A DNA stretch of 64,000 nt from Hermodice carunculata (Eukaryota > Annelida > Polychaeta > Eunicida > Amphinomidae): NCBI GenBank assembly GCA_964020975.1, contig OZ026620.1, positions 79,616,579 through 79,680,578 on the forward strand. The letters run 5' to 3'. The stretch's first letter is position 1. Each line of letters begins with the position of its first letter. A model generated the notes under the pieces. It saw only the letters and a program-made list of their open reading frames with translations. It had not been told where the DNA came from and did no database searches. A program made the position numbers and the translations under genes. Positions 35,276 through 46,594 of this stretch are shown here, one piece after another.

Positions 35276-38093
35276 AAACAAAAAGAGGATGAAAGAAATG
35301 TTATGAGTTTGATTGTTTTTTTCATGCATAATTTTTGTAACCATGCATAGATGCATACTAGTCATTCATTTAGTGACACCTTTATCTATTTATACATCTA
35401 TCTATTCATTTTTCTTTTTTTGGCTATCATCACACAGAGCTTGTAACAGTGAAACCCAAAATAAAGGGAAGTTTTTGCTGGTCCTTGGTTAAGTGTGCCT
35501 GCAGTCAACTAAGCTCAAGTCTCCTGATATGTATTTTAACCTGATCTGATGCTATTTTGTAGCATATTATATAATGAGAAGGTATTGAGTGACCAATACA
35601 CATGAACCAGCCAATGAGTTTCAAATGTTAACAGTCACAATGCAGTCAATACCTTACTAGATGTCCACTTTGTTGTGAGAGTTTATGTACACAAGTCTGC
35701 AGAGACAGAAACGAACTTAGAAAGGATTCACTCTTCAAATTCCAGGCAATTAGCCAGGCTGGGTGGGTGGGTGGGATCACATGTTTGGTGGTGGCATGCA
35801 GCTTGTGCCTTCCCAAACTTACTCTTGGTTAGGGCACTTTTTCATCAAAAAAGTTAAATTGCTTACCGAACATTTTCTTACAAATGTGAGAAAAATGACC
35901 TCAAAATGTGCAAAATGGCCTTTTTGAGCAAATATTAACCTTCAAAAGGAAATATTATCATTGGTGGGCCATCTTACAGAAAAGTGTTTTCTGTTTTAGA
36001 CAATTTTGAGCAAAATATAGGCCCAAGGATGAAGTAGCACTCTGGAACAGCATATACCTGTTATGGTTACTTAATCATAAGGGAACCCCCACCTGCAAGT
36101 AATTGGCTACACAGAAGCTAAACATAAGTGTAGACTTCACTGGAGTGTGGTGCTTTTTTCTGCTCCAAAAGAAGGATGTACCCCTATGAGCTCCACTGAA
36201 GTACAGAGTGCACATCCGTCATCAATTATTTTGTCTTGCTTCAAAAGTGGTTAGGCTGCATTAGGACATGGCTCCAGAGAAATGTAAGGTCCATACAAAA
36301 TATAGTGCTTAATTCAGCTTTTTGGAAGCCAACATTCTATTGGGTTTTAGGCTTTAGTATGAGCCTTACAGGCTTCAACAGTGTGGAGACCCCTAGGATC
36401 TCATAGATCTGTTTTCTGAAGCTGAACCTATAACTCATCCTTAGCTTCCTTATAAATGTGAGAAGCTTTATAGGCTCCAAGGGAGGCAGCCCAAGCTGGC
36501 AAACTGGGGGGGGGGGAGGGGGGTTCAAGCTCATCTCAATATTCTGGCAAAAATACAGGTACAATATAAACTTGAACATGTCCCTCCCAAATGAGTTTTT
36601 GTCGTTACTCAATTATAAGTTTACATTGTACATTTTACAACGCCAGGCTTTTGAGGGGCCAGTTCAGCAAATTATAGCATCCTTGCTTTAGTCCTAAGTT
36701 TTATAGAAAAGTGAAAAATAAGTGAATAAACTGTATAACGAATAAAATATTTGTGTGATTTCCCAAAATACATTAGCTCCAATGGTAGCTTATAATATCT
36801 AGCCATTCAACTTCCACAAAAGAGCAATGAAGCTTAAGTACCACACCGTTAAATCGTTTTGTTAACAGTCTGTGGTGTTGTCCAAATCAGTTCAAGCACT
36901 TATGGTAGTGACTTGGATTGTACTAATATATCAAATCTGTTAAAGAAAAATTTTTATGAACATGTTTGAGTATGTTTCACACTACTCCTACAGCAATGGA
37001 ACATCTGCTCTTAAATTTTTTTTTTTTTTTCATGTTGATAGCTCACAAAGTAATGCAAGGTTTGAAGAATAGGCAGCTAAAACTGGGTTGAAAAAAGATA
37101 ATGGAACATTGATTCATGAACAGTTACTTTATAATCTAGCACAGTAAAAGCACACCAGTGACATTTATCCTGTTACCCAAAGCTATTTGAAGCAAGTGTA
37201 ACATAAAATTATTGAAAGTTGACAAAATGTGTAGCGATAAATAATCATGATAATGATGTTAACTGTCCATAGTGATGTCTGAAGCATGTACAACCGTGTC
37301 TTACCTATAAGATATAAACCCGTTTCGGACATCACCCTTGTTTCGGACATCACCAATGTTAAATGAAATTTCATTTTTCATGTTCCTTGCTATTCAACAA
37401 AGTTTGGCCATCCAATTTGACGCATCATGTTTATTAGTTGAAGCCAAACTGTAAACTTTCATATTTCGTACAATCAGGCCTCTTAATGTTCAGTTGTTTC
37501 GGACATCACCCAAATGTTAATGGAAAATTGTTACCACAACTTTCTCTGATTTCATGTCCTCATAGGAGCTGTCAATATATTGGGACTCTGTCAGAAACAA
37601 ATAAGTACCAATGAAAGTTACTTATAACTATAACTTCATGGCATCACCTTTTATTTGGGGGTTGTGAAATCAAGTTGTAGTTAACATATGTACACAAAAA
37701 AAAAAAATGCTACCCCCCCCCTTTTTTGACTTTTGAAAAATGCAGTTGTGTACATAGTACATTGTGTACATAGTGCATATATGTACAAAAAAGTCTGTCC
37801 CTCCCCTCTACTTTACTCATGACTCTGGAAATAAAGGCAACTATGTCAATGCAAGTTCCTCTCCTCTTCTGTCAACATACATCACTACCGCAAACATAAA
37901 ATAATCATCTTTCATCACCAGATAGTTCACAAATCCATGTTGTTATCCAATATATTTATGCAAAATTTGAAAAATAAAAATTCATCATATAAAACAAAAT
38001 ATTTTATATTGCAAAATTTGTTCTCATGAGTGTCTACTGTAATTCAGTTAATAACAGGTATTTAATTTTTTTTTTTTTTTTTTTTTCTTGCAG
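34256..38093 (+). other. Non-coding part of unit A, probably intron or upstream DNA of the terminal exon
   Basis: It is conserved with 55,802-61,842 but open frames differ between the copies, so it is probably not coding. It contains a (TAAA)n run at 35,244-35,277, a G-rich run at 36,507-36,525 (more A-rich in unit B) and several copies of GTTTCGGACATCACC in both orientations (34,626; 37,322; 37,340; 37,496; inverted near 36,884 and 37,272). Confidence 0.5.
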
Positions 38094-38529
38094 ACTGGAG
38101 GCTCAGGAGAAAGCACAGCTGCAGATTGCAGACATCTTGGCAAAGTTGGGATCAGACACATTTGCAAATGCTGGTTCCATCAGTGTTGAACAGATTCTGA
38201 AAAGCCACAAAACTCCATGGAGTGTTGTTAACAACATAATATGTGGAATATTGTGCAGTACATTTCAAGTGATTGACCAAGCACTGCGGTCTTCCTTTGA
38301 AGAAGACAGGAAGCACAGCACTGCGCTGAACAAAAAGAAGAAAACCCATGACAAGATAGAGGCTTTCATGTGTATTCCATTCCAACTGCTGGAAGAGAAG
38401 AGAAAAAGAGCCTGTCTTAACCAAGGAACAGAAGAATCTCAAGCGCAGGTTGAATCTTCAGGGCCTTTGAAAATGACCAAATTTGACATCTTTCAAAGTG
38501 CAACACTGATGCTACCATTGCTGGTGTGA
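38094..38529 (+). CDS. Terminal exon of an unrecognised gene, unit A
   Basis: A long T tract followed by CTTGCAG gives a strong acceptor. One base (A) completes a split codon, then 144 codons run to TGA at 38,527-38,529. The reading begins LEAQEKAQLQIADILAKLGS and includes TPWSVVNNIICGILCSTFQV and SGPLKMTKFDIFQSATLML. It is helical-looking, with a basic stretch in the middle (NKKKKTHDK, EEKRKRAC). I do not recognise a family. It has 13 replacements against unit B and no disabling change, which supports coding. An AATAAA at 38,586-38,591 is a plausible polyadenylation signal. Upstream exons were not identified. Confidence 0.6.
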
Positions 38530-38559
38530 TATTTGTGCCAAAACATGTATGGAGTTTTT

Positions 38560-38815
38560 TTTTTTAAGCATGTGATATAAACCTGAATAAACATATATAT
38601 GGTCATTACATGGACTGTTTGTTCACAACATGTCATATAAACCTGACCAAATGGACAGTCACAGTGGAACATGCTGTAGCATTTTAAATTAAGTTTGTTT
38701 GTTTTTTTTCCCTGGCATATATATGAACTGTTTTTCATGACGTGATACAAACCTGCACAAATGGACAGTCACAGTGGAACATGCTGTAGCATTATAAATT
38801 AACTTTTTTTTTCTT
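38560..38815 (+). repeat. Tandem repeat just after the terminal exon, unit A
   Basis: Two to three diverged units share TGATA(T/C)AAACCTG, AAATGGACAGTCACAGTGGA and CATGCTGTAGCATT. The same repeats follow the paralogous exon at 62,310-62,560. They may lie in the 3' UTR. Confidence 0.7.
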
Positions 38816-39872
38816 TCTAATGATTCTTTGCAAGTTAACTGGGCAATATTTCTTGCACTGATGTCCTGAATCCTGAACAAAGGACAGTCACAGATAGGGG
38901 ACTTGGTAAAATTTAAACATAAATCTTTTTGCAATATTTTTAATTGTAATGTAACATTTTAAAGATAAATATGCAATTTTTTTAATATGAACAGTCACCA
39001 TAGTGCATGTGATATGTCTTTTACTCACTGAGTATTATGTAGAATATGTATTAAATGGAGATCTTGTACAGTTTTTTTAAATAGAACTCTTTTAAAGTGT
39101 GAACTTTGTATGTTGTTCCTCATTCACTTAATGTGGTGATTTGTCATGGAAGTGTTTACTTTAACATGTCTGGAATGTTAAAAAGTTGATATTTTTGAAT
39201 ATTTAATTTTTTCAAAATTATAATATCAAATTTAAATTCTATAATATTACACAAATTTATCACAAGACAATTTCCAAAGCTGATAATATGTAACATTTAT
39301 ACAATTCATGTCAAATGACACATCTTTACTCTCTCCCCCCCCCCCCCCCCCTTTATGATATGATAACTTACAGAATATAAGACTTACACCCTAGCACCAT
39401 CCTTGGTCACACTTTTTTATATGGAGAAGTCTGGACATTTTGGCCAATATGTGAGATTTTAATTTTGCATTATCTTCAAAAGTTTTGCAGATAAAACGAT
39501 AACTCCAAAAGTATTTTTATTTACCTAATATCCTATCATTTGATACAAATTTCATTACAAAAATCAAATTTGACATTTTTGTGCATGCACCCACATCAGA
39601 TTGCATTTAACTGCAAAGTCAGAGACTTAGAAACAATGCAAGATATTATTTCTGTGAATAACGCTCCACTATACTACATCACGCATGCATTCAATGACGC
39701 ACCAAAATTGCATGCCAAGCAATATTTGTATCCGGTTTTACAGCACCATGGACAAGGGGAACATTATTGAGAATAGGTATCTCGACTATCCGATATAAAA
39801 AAACCTTAAGTTTGACATGTTAATGGATGGATAGGAATCGGTTGGTGTTTTCATCCAGCCTTGTCTCAGTTG

Positions 39873-39880
39873 TGACGTCA
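39873..39880. promoter_or_regulatory. CRE palindrome TGACGTCA, unit A
   Basis: A perfect cAMP-response/ATF element in a less AT-rich block (39,800-40,280) that is almost identical in unit B (63,560-64,000). It could be part of a promoter for a gene to the right. No transcription start is evident. Confidence 0.3.
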
Positions 39881-40247
39881 CTGCAAGTCCGAAAACTATC
39901 ATGAAGTTTCGTTATTGTTTTCTATTTTCGGCTTAGTCTCAGCATATGCAAGAGTCAAGACTTTTCATGTTGTCAACGTGTTGATAAAACAGGTTGTCAC
40001 AGTTGTGTCAAGTGGCTTTTCCTCACTCTCAGGCTAAATAATCCAAACCCAACTTGCTGCGAGGTGTTTTGTGTGCATACTTACAAGCAGTTCGTTTGCA
40101 TTCCTGTTCAGAACAGTCAGCGTCACGCGCTTTCATTCAGCTACTTTGATCATGTTTTGATCAGAAGATGATACATGTTTGTGTTGGCTTTGCATATAAC
40201 TACAAGAGAGCCATCTGTCGGCAATTAACAGGGTAGCGGTAAACGCC

Positions 40248-41308
40248 GGATCAGACCGGAATAACGCTGCGGTACAGTGGGACCATCCACTATTTTCGCA
40301 TGTAGACAAGTCAAGGGCCCCACATCAAGAGATTATTTTCTATGATTATAAATTATAATAAAACCACTTTACAATAGCCCATTGTTAATCTTTAGAACCT
40401 GGATACATAGGTAAGAAAAGAAAATAAACTTCCAATAGGAATATTACTTTTGAAGAATGGCGCTAATGTAATGGAAATACACTAACATCTGAATTTCCAA
40501 CAGAAATAGTGAACGTGTGTGGAAATGATTATATGGATCACATGGCAATGAACCCCGATCTGAACAAACCATTCTGTTTAAAGGTCAATGGGGTGACCTG
40601 TACCCTGGGTAGTAGGGTGTGTGGCTTTACTTTTCAAAAACCCACCCTTTGTTAGGGCACTTTTCCACCGAAATTATACCTTTGCTAGGGAATTTTTCAA
40701 CCGAAATAGTAGAAAATATGGTCCGAAATTGGTGTGAAAAGTGCTCCTGTCCAGTAAAAATTTTTTGGTCTAAGTTCGGAAAATTTTCTCTAATTTTGGG
40801 CCATAAAAGAGAAAAATTACCCCCTTTAAAGAGAATTTTCGACAAAATGCTGGACCTTTGTTAGGGAAATTTTGCTGATACGAGGGGCCTTCACGGCTTC
40901 AGAGCGACCATGCCCAGCAGTATGGTCACTAATGTGAGTACCCCCCCCCCCCCATCAGTATAAACTCAAACCTTAAGCATTACATAAAGTGGATATTCTA
41001 CCTCCTGGACTATTTTGTAAGCTGGAGACTGGAGATGCGAGGGAGGTAGCCTGAGGTGGAGTGAGGGCACGGAGCGGGCCACCATCCCGATGTGTGAAAA
41101 TTTTGCAAAATTTCATATTTTGCTGCTGTTTTTCAACTTTGCACTTGTTGCTTAATTGCAAACATACACAACCGGGCAAAAAGGTCGATTCACGTTTTTC
41201 ACGGGCACTGAATAATTAGAGGTTATCTCATGGCTAAATCAGTATCATACTCGGTACAGTTCCCCTGAGAGCCTGTATTCTTCAGAGACCGAATGGGTCG
41301 AGGGAGGA
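40248..41308. repeat. Spacer with poly-C-tailed repeat
   Basis: The segment from about 40,620 to a 13-base C run at 40,941-40,953 contains CCTTTG(T/C)TAGGGAA-type phrases and CAGAGCG(A/G)C. The same family, inverted, occupies 44,076-44,250, starting with a 22-base G run. The remainder of the spacer shows no recognised feature. Confidence 0.5.
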
Positions 41309-41640
41309 TACAGCTCACTTCCTGTGTTGCCGTGGCAACAGACTGGTGCTTCCACCATGATCAGGGCAGATTGGTATTATATACTACATAAACATCTGTA
41401 AATAACACCTTTTCAACCAAAAGAGAGCCCATTTCTAATTATTTTAGGCATCCTTTATGTTTCAAATATATGTTAAAACATTTTCTTAAGATTATTGTGT
41501 GTTTGTGTTGTTTATTTTGTTGAGAAAGTACTTTTGACCAGCTAAATACATGGATCTGGCCTAATGCAGGTGGCTCCCTCTTTTACTCAATAGGTGTTAG
41601 AGTAGAACCGCATTTAGATATGAATACATCCTATTAAAGC
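41309..41640 (+). repeat. Dispersed repeat, copy 2
   Basis: Matches 397-735 from CTCACTTCCTGTGTTGCCG to ATGAATACATCCTATTA. The internal ATCAGGGCAGAT is kept, but its inverted partner is eroded here (ATCTGGCCTAAT). Confidence 0.7.
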
Positions 41641-41764
41641 AATTTAAAGTACTGTATTTGATCATGTGATTAAATATTTAGTCTTTTGATAAAATATTTA
41701 TTCAGTTGATCAAATGCTGAATAAATCAAGAAACGGCGTTCCATAATATATACATATTATATAT

Positions 41765-41898
41765 AGGTTATCACATGGTTGTACCTGCATCGCCCCTATA
41801 TCAGCACCCGTATAGGGACAAAACCTTTGGTCTTGTGACGATATGGGTGTGAGGGGCTGATACACGGGTGATACAGCTATGTAGCCATGTGATAACCT
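41765..41898. mobile_element. Foldback MITE, 134 bp
   Basis: The left arm, starting AGGTTATCACATGG, and the right arm, ending CCATGTGATAACCT, pair over about 60 bp each (also CAGCACCCGTAT with ATACACGGGTG and GACAAAACC with GGTCTTGTG). Almost the whole sequence is one imperfect hairpin, flanked by TA-rich DNA. Confidence 0.7.
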
Positions 41899-42029
41899 TT
41901 ATATTTCCATTCGGTATATATAATAGGCCAAGAGAACGAAGATTCTCAGGGTACTAGCCGGCCTTACCCGGGTATCATCCAATTGCAATGCTATTAAATT
42001 TGGACAAGAGAGACTCAGAGAGCCAGGTT

Positions 42030-42275
42030 GATAATCTTACCACCTGCAAAATGGTTACCAGCTGGGCATTCAGTTCCTGTACGGCCAATCAGAGAACAGG
42101 ATTTTTTTACAGATCCCCTAAGTATAAATTCATAAATGTCAACCTTGTGGCACCCATCTTCAGGTTGATATTTATGAATTTATAGTTAGGGGGTATATGT
42201 GAATTCTGTTCTCTGATTGGCTGTATAGTAACTGAATGCTCAGCATAACCAATTTGAAGGTGATATTTATGAATT
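42030..42275. mobile_element. Foldback element with ~110-bp arms
   Basis: GGCCAATCAGAGAACAG (42,083-42,099) pairs with CTGTTCTCTGATTGGCT (42,207-42,223), and AAATTCATAAATGTCAACC with GGTTGATATTTATGAATTT; weaker pairing extends outward to about 42,030 and 42,275. The loop is only about 18 nt. It is non-coding. Confidence 0.65.
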
Positions 42276-42439
42276 AATAATAAGGAACTTGTGGTAGGCC
42301 ACATATCTAATTGGTTATACAAGGAAAAAGCTGATTTTTGCTTCATATTGAGCCACCCTGCTCCGAAATACAAAAGCTGATGCTCCCATACTAACCCAAT
42401 GAACATGAATGATAACTAGGACTGTATATACATCGAGTG

Positions 42440-43455
42440 TATATATATATGAATATCTTTATTCGTGTTCAGGTGGTGCACAATACATATGATAACTACA
42501 ATTTAAGGTAAAAAAAAGGTATGGAAAAAAGTCAGGAAATCATGACATACCCAGTGACAGTCTACCCCCAGGAAAGTCAATGAAACTGATGTCAATGGGA
42601 CATACGATGGTTTACCGCGTACATAAAGCCGTAATATAGCCTTGGTTATTTCGACACAGCTCATTATTGTGTTTAACTGAGCATCCCTGGGCTGACACAG
42701 CTATCTAGCAAGTGCTGCAGCGATAGCTTTGATTGTTCGTCATTGTTGTCGATTGCCGCTGTGATATATATACTTTACGGAATTTCAGAGACAATGCGAT
42801 CCGAAGGTGAACCAATCAAAATTGTATTTTGACACAAACATTGTGAAACAGTTACATGTTAAGGAGCAACTCCCTTTTGTAGCCAATAATCCACACGTAT
42901 GTACGAGCCAGATTATTTTGCTGTTAGGAATATTATCAAAAATTATTGAACCTTTTGTGGATCTGAATATCAACAGGCAGGTCATTACAGAGTAAATTGC
43001 TGTGACTAATGTAAGCGAATTGCCTTTCGCCATGACACAAAAGAATTGTCTATTTCTTTACATGATAAGTCCCATAGGTGGCTGTCATGTATTACCATGC
43101 ATACAGTACGATTTAAACAACTGATATCTCATATGAGAAAACACTCTACCAAATTGTGCCATTAAGATATTCATGTTCCCATTTGAACTTCTTGACAGAA
43201 AATGTAATCTTTTCACCTTTTGACTTTGGACCAATCACAACTCCCAGCTGAACATATTCTCAACCTCTTGTATTAGATCACCTGGCTTCTATCAACAAAT
43301 CTTCACAATTAGCATTATCGCCGAATATGATATGCTTACACTTTTGAGTATTAAAGATAACGTTATATTCTACTACAAATTGGGCTCATATTTGTAGCAT
43401 TTTTTACATTCTTGCACGAGTGGGGGCAAGCAGAACCAGATCTTCGGCATATGCT
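42440..43455 (-). mobile_element. 5'-truncated LINE, minus strand (second clade)
   Basis: From right to left, frames read AYAEDLVLLAPTRARM (the YADD box of the polymerase), then EYNVIFNTQKCKHIIFGDNA, then the C-terminal region with LFKSYCM and AKGNSLTLV. The order and the 'YADDLVLLAPS' style differ from the other LINEs in the window. The 3' end reads TGCACCACCTGAACACGAATAAAG on the minus strand (reverse of about 42,455-42,478; given in parts as TGCACCACCTG and AACACGAATAAAG), with a (TA)-rich tail. It is dead: several stops and frame changes. Confidence 0.7.
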
Positions 43456-43469
43456 GATGCATGAGATAA

Positions 43470-45375
43470 ACGATTGCCAATATGGCTTTGAAAATCTTTA
43501 CATTACCACTGATGATCCAACTCATGCAGCTGCAATCGTGAATCTTACCTCAATATATGAATGGTTAAAGGAGTGTATTATTTTCTTTAATGCATTCAAG
43601 ATAGATTCTATGTTTATTTCTATGAAGAAAAATATCCCTCGCCACCCTCCTCTCACTTTTCAAGGTCATTACCGGTAATTGGAGAACGTTCCTGATCATA
43701 AATACTCAGGGATGACCTTACTCTCAGACCTAAAATGGAATGCTCACATTCAACAAATTGCACTCACGGTCTCCAAACAGTTAAATAACTTGAAATCTTG
43801 TTTCAGTATCACCTTGATCGCGAAACCTTGGAAATAATTTATTAGTATTTCATTCGTTTTATTATGGAATATGGTGGCGTGGTCTGGGGCGGCTGCACAC
43901 AATCTGATAAAGACCTTCTCGAAGACATACAGCTGACTGCTGCCCGTATTGTGATGGGAGCTACCTCGTGAAAAAGTGTACCAAGAAACTGGCGGGGAGC
44001 CATTGTCAAAGCAAAGGGAGATACCAAAACTCACACTTACACCTAGTTACTTGTATGTTGCCTTATCCTGTTCCCGGGGGGGGGGGGGGGGGGGGGGCTT
44101 CTCCCTATATCGAGCGTTATGGGGATGTGCCGCTCTGAAGAGTGCTTTTTCACCGGTACTTTCCCTAACAAAGGTATCAATTTACCCAAGATTTTCCTTG
44201 CGAAGGTCCCTTACTTTTTCTGAGACCCTTAACCAAGGTCACTAATAACATCAAACTTCAAAGGGCCCTAATCAAGACCAGACGATTTACGCTCCAGCCC
44301 CGTGAACAGGGCGCATACTGTGAAAGTGATTGACGCGCCCTAATGAACATCCATTATTTGGTAGGATGGGAGTCCTAATGATGGGTCATTTTGAAAAACT
44401 TGAGCTGCACACCCCCACCTAAGAAAGTAGGGACTGGCCCCCGCGGGATCCTGTTATCCGCTGTTCGTCTGACTGATAAAAATCATTGTCCAATCATCAG
44501 AAGCCGTTAAGATCTAAGTAGACACTCTGACATGCCATCTTTTAACTTCAGGACAGTCCTATTTGACAAATCTGTCTTTCCATCTGCTGTTACTTTATAG
44601 AACTTACACCCCTAAGAGACTACAAACTTATCGAACCTATCACAATTTAAACAGAGAATTTCAAATCCCAAAACATGTTTCACAGTGTATCCTGAACTTT
44701 TACATATTGGTAAGAGTTACCTATCAATTTTACATTCCCGTCTGCATATGGGTCGCAGTCAGCTGAATAAACATCTGTTTAAAATAGGCGTAAAGAATAT
44801 GCAAGTTGTCTCCATGGCGCGCCTCCAATATCGTTTGGCACTATTTTGTAAACCTAGCTGCCCATGATATGCCATTCCTCGGGATATCCTCCATACTTCT
44901 TTCAGTTTGATAGCTTCTTTCTGCATTAATACAGTTATGTATGGTCATGATAAGAAAACATCTTTATCCTCTTGTCGGTCCAAGAATATATCGATAAAAC
45001 CAAACACTTTCAATGTGAAGCAACAACTTAGTGTATCAGTCATACTGGTTATCTCATTATAGCGCTCTATCTGCTTTGTTTAGTGGGGTCTGCCCTATAC
45101 ACCCCTCGTCAAGTCCCTCTGGGCGAGACGAGGCGCATTACTGGATGTATTGTGACGTTTGTTCTGTGCTTTTGTCTTTTCTCCCCCAGAAGGATTTGTA
45201 TTCAACGAGCGCCTACATAAGAAAACAATAGCGAGTCTGGGGGATGCTTGGGAGGCAAGATTTGTATAGGGCTCTGCCTTTCTTCCTTAATGTTTTCGTT
45301 GAATGAAATATGTATAAACCAATTTAATTGAACAAAATAATATGTGACAATTAATAGAGCTTACAACGTAAGGTA
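43470..45375 (+). mobile_element. 5'-truncated LINE, plus strand (same family as 18-20.6 kb)
   Basis: Begins at the YADD region (FENLYITTDDPTHAAAIVNL), continues with IFFNAFKIDSMFISMKK, DLKWNAHIQQIA, then, after a poly-G repeat insertion at 44,076-44,250, FPSAVTLW, YLSILHSRLHMGRSQLNKHL, FKIGVKN and the 3' UTR at 45,080-45,375, which matches 20,340-20,580. Many stops and frame changes. About 70 bp around 45,200-45,260 are absent from the other copy. Confidence 0.8.
44076..44250 (-). repeat. Poly-C-tailed repeat, inverted copy, with 22-base G run
   Basis: The reverse complement reads ATACCTTTGTTAGGGAAAG, CTTCAGAGCGGCACAT and ends in a C run, matching the repeat at 40,620-40,953. It interrupts the LINE reading frame. 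Confidence 0.5.
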
Positions 45376-46594
45376 AATGCCTTGTCTAAGCAATAAGCAC
45401 TAAATATCACAATGTTGGGAAGTAATGTTGGGTTAAACAGAACAGTATATTTACATGCATCTTTCAGGACGGTAACCTAACACTTTGCAGAATTGAATTT
45501 TCGTGGTAAAATGTTTACATTTAGTACGACTTTCAGGTCCGTCACTAGCTTTAAATTTCCTGGAAGAGGGTTCGGATTTTGAAGATATTGACATTGCAAG
45601 GGAGCATAAACGGCCGAGTGGGCGGAGGGCACCCCCCCCCCCCCCCCCCCCCGTAAGAGCTTTTTTGGGAAAATAACAACCAAAATTGTGTGTTTTGGGT
45701 CAAATATTTGTCCATAATGAAATGCTATGTCCAACTCAAATTAGACAGTTGCTAGATGAGTATACCATTTATTTCAAGATATTCATGGAATAGACTCGGG
45801 TGTTAAGGTGGCCGGTGGAGAGTCACTAAAAATGTCATTGGTTTTGATGGTTCACAAAATATTACCTCTTCAAAAAACCTGATAGAATTATGTATTTTTA
45901 GCATTGTCTGGATCTGCAGATGACTACATATAACAGGGAGTTTATTTTTTAAATAAAAATGTGAATAAAAGTATTACTTTCGCATCCATTTTTTCAAAAA
46001 TCACACCGTATGATGAGAACGTCACCCAGGAATAACCCATGTATCAAATTTGAACAAAGTCAATCAAGAGGACCTTTAAGTATGGTCGATTTTGATGCAA
46101 AATGAAAACTCATCTTATCATATATTATCATGGTGTTTTCGTTCAAATTGCAACTCCAAATTTTATCTACAATCATTGCAAGATAAAACTGCAAAAGTCG
46201 GTGAAACACCAGTCAATAGCAAACCTATTAACCTTGGTATTGCATAATATTGAAACAGGACAAAATGATATTTCTGAGGTAAAACGAACAGGACATTTTT
46301 GAAGAAAAATTATCAAACAGGGAAAGTTATCATTTCTCAGAGGGGAACAAGTAGACAAACGATTTCAAATATACTTTCTTTTAATGCAGGTAGGATTTTT
46401 AAGAGCAAAAGGTTATCAATAAAAATACCTTCATAGGGATATGTTGCAAAATAATAACTGTTGGCACCACCAATTTTGAAACTGAGATGACCTGGTTTTC
46501 TCCATTTAGTAGAAAGGCCTTCCCCGAGCGGGGCTCTTAAAATAATTAATTAATGCAAGTAATTAGCCACACAAAACAATGCCTATGCAAAGCA
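45376..46594. other. Repeat remnants between LINEs
   Basis: It holds a 21-base C run at 45,632-45,652 and a segment at 46,440-46,500 with TTGGCACCACCAA like that of the family-2 element (compare 14,368). At 46,541-46,594 there is a piece of the 156-bp unit of the family-3 element (GCAAGTAATTAGCCACACAA), which directly abuts the 3' end of the next LINE. No genes were recognised. Confidence 0.5.

Larger units (their letters stand above)
28355..40247 (+). repeat. Segmental duplication, unit A
   Basis: This ~11.9-kb block recurs in the same orientation at about 50,375-64,000. Identity by eye is about 88-90 percent at the left end and about 95 percent on the right. The order is the same in both: SINE-like pair, ASB gene, pogo-like MITE, terminal exon, CRE-containing end. 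Unit A has about 324 bp (29,115-29,438) and about 1.36 kb (32,897-34,255) that unit B lacks. The right end of the homology cannot be seen because unit B meets the window edge. LINEs of one family and orientation flank the left end of both units. Confidence 0.9.

Noticed and set aside
35675-35857. 60-codon open frame shared with unit B near 59,311
   Set aside because: The frames part company between the copies after a GGGTGG-repeat length difference, as expected for non-coding DNA.
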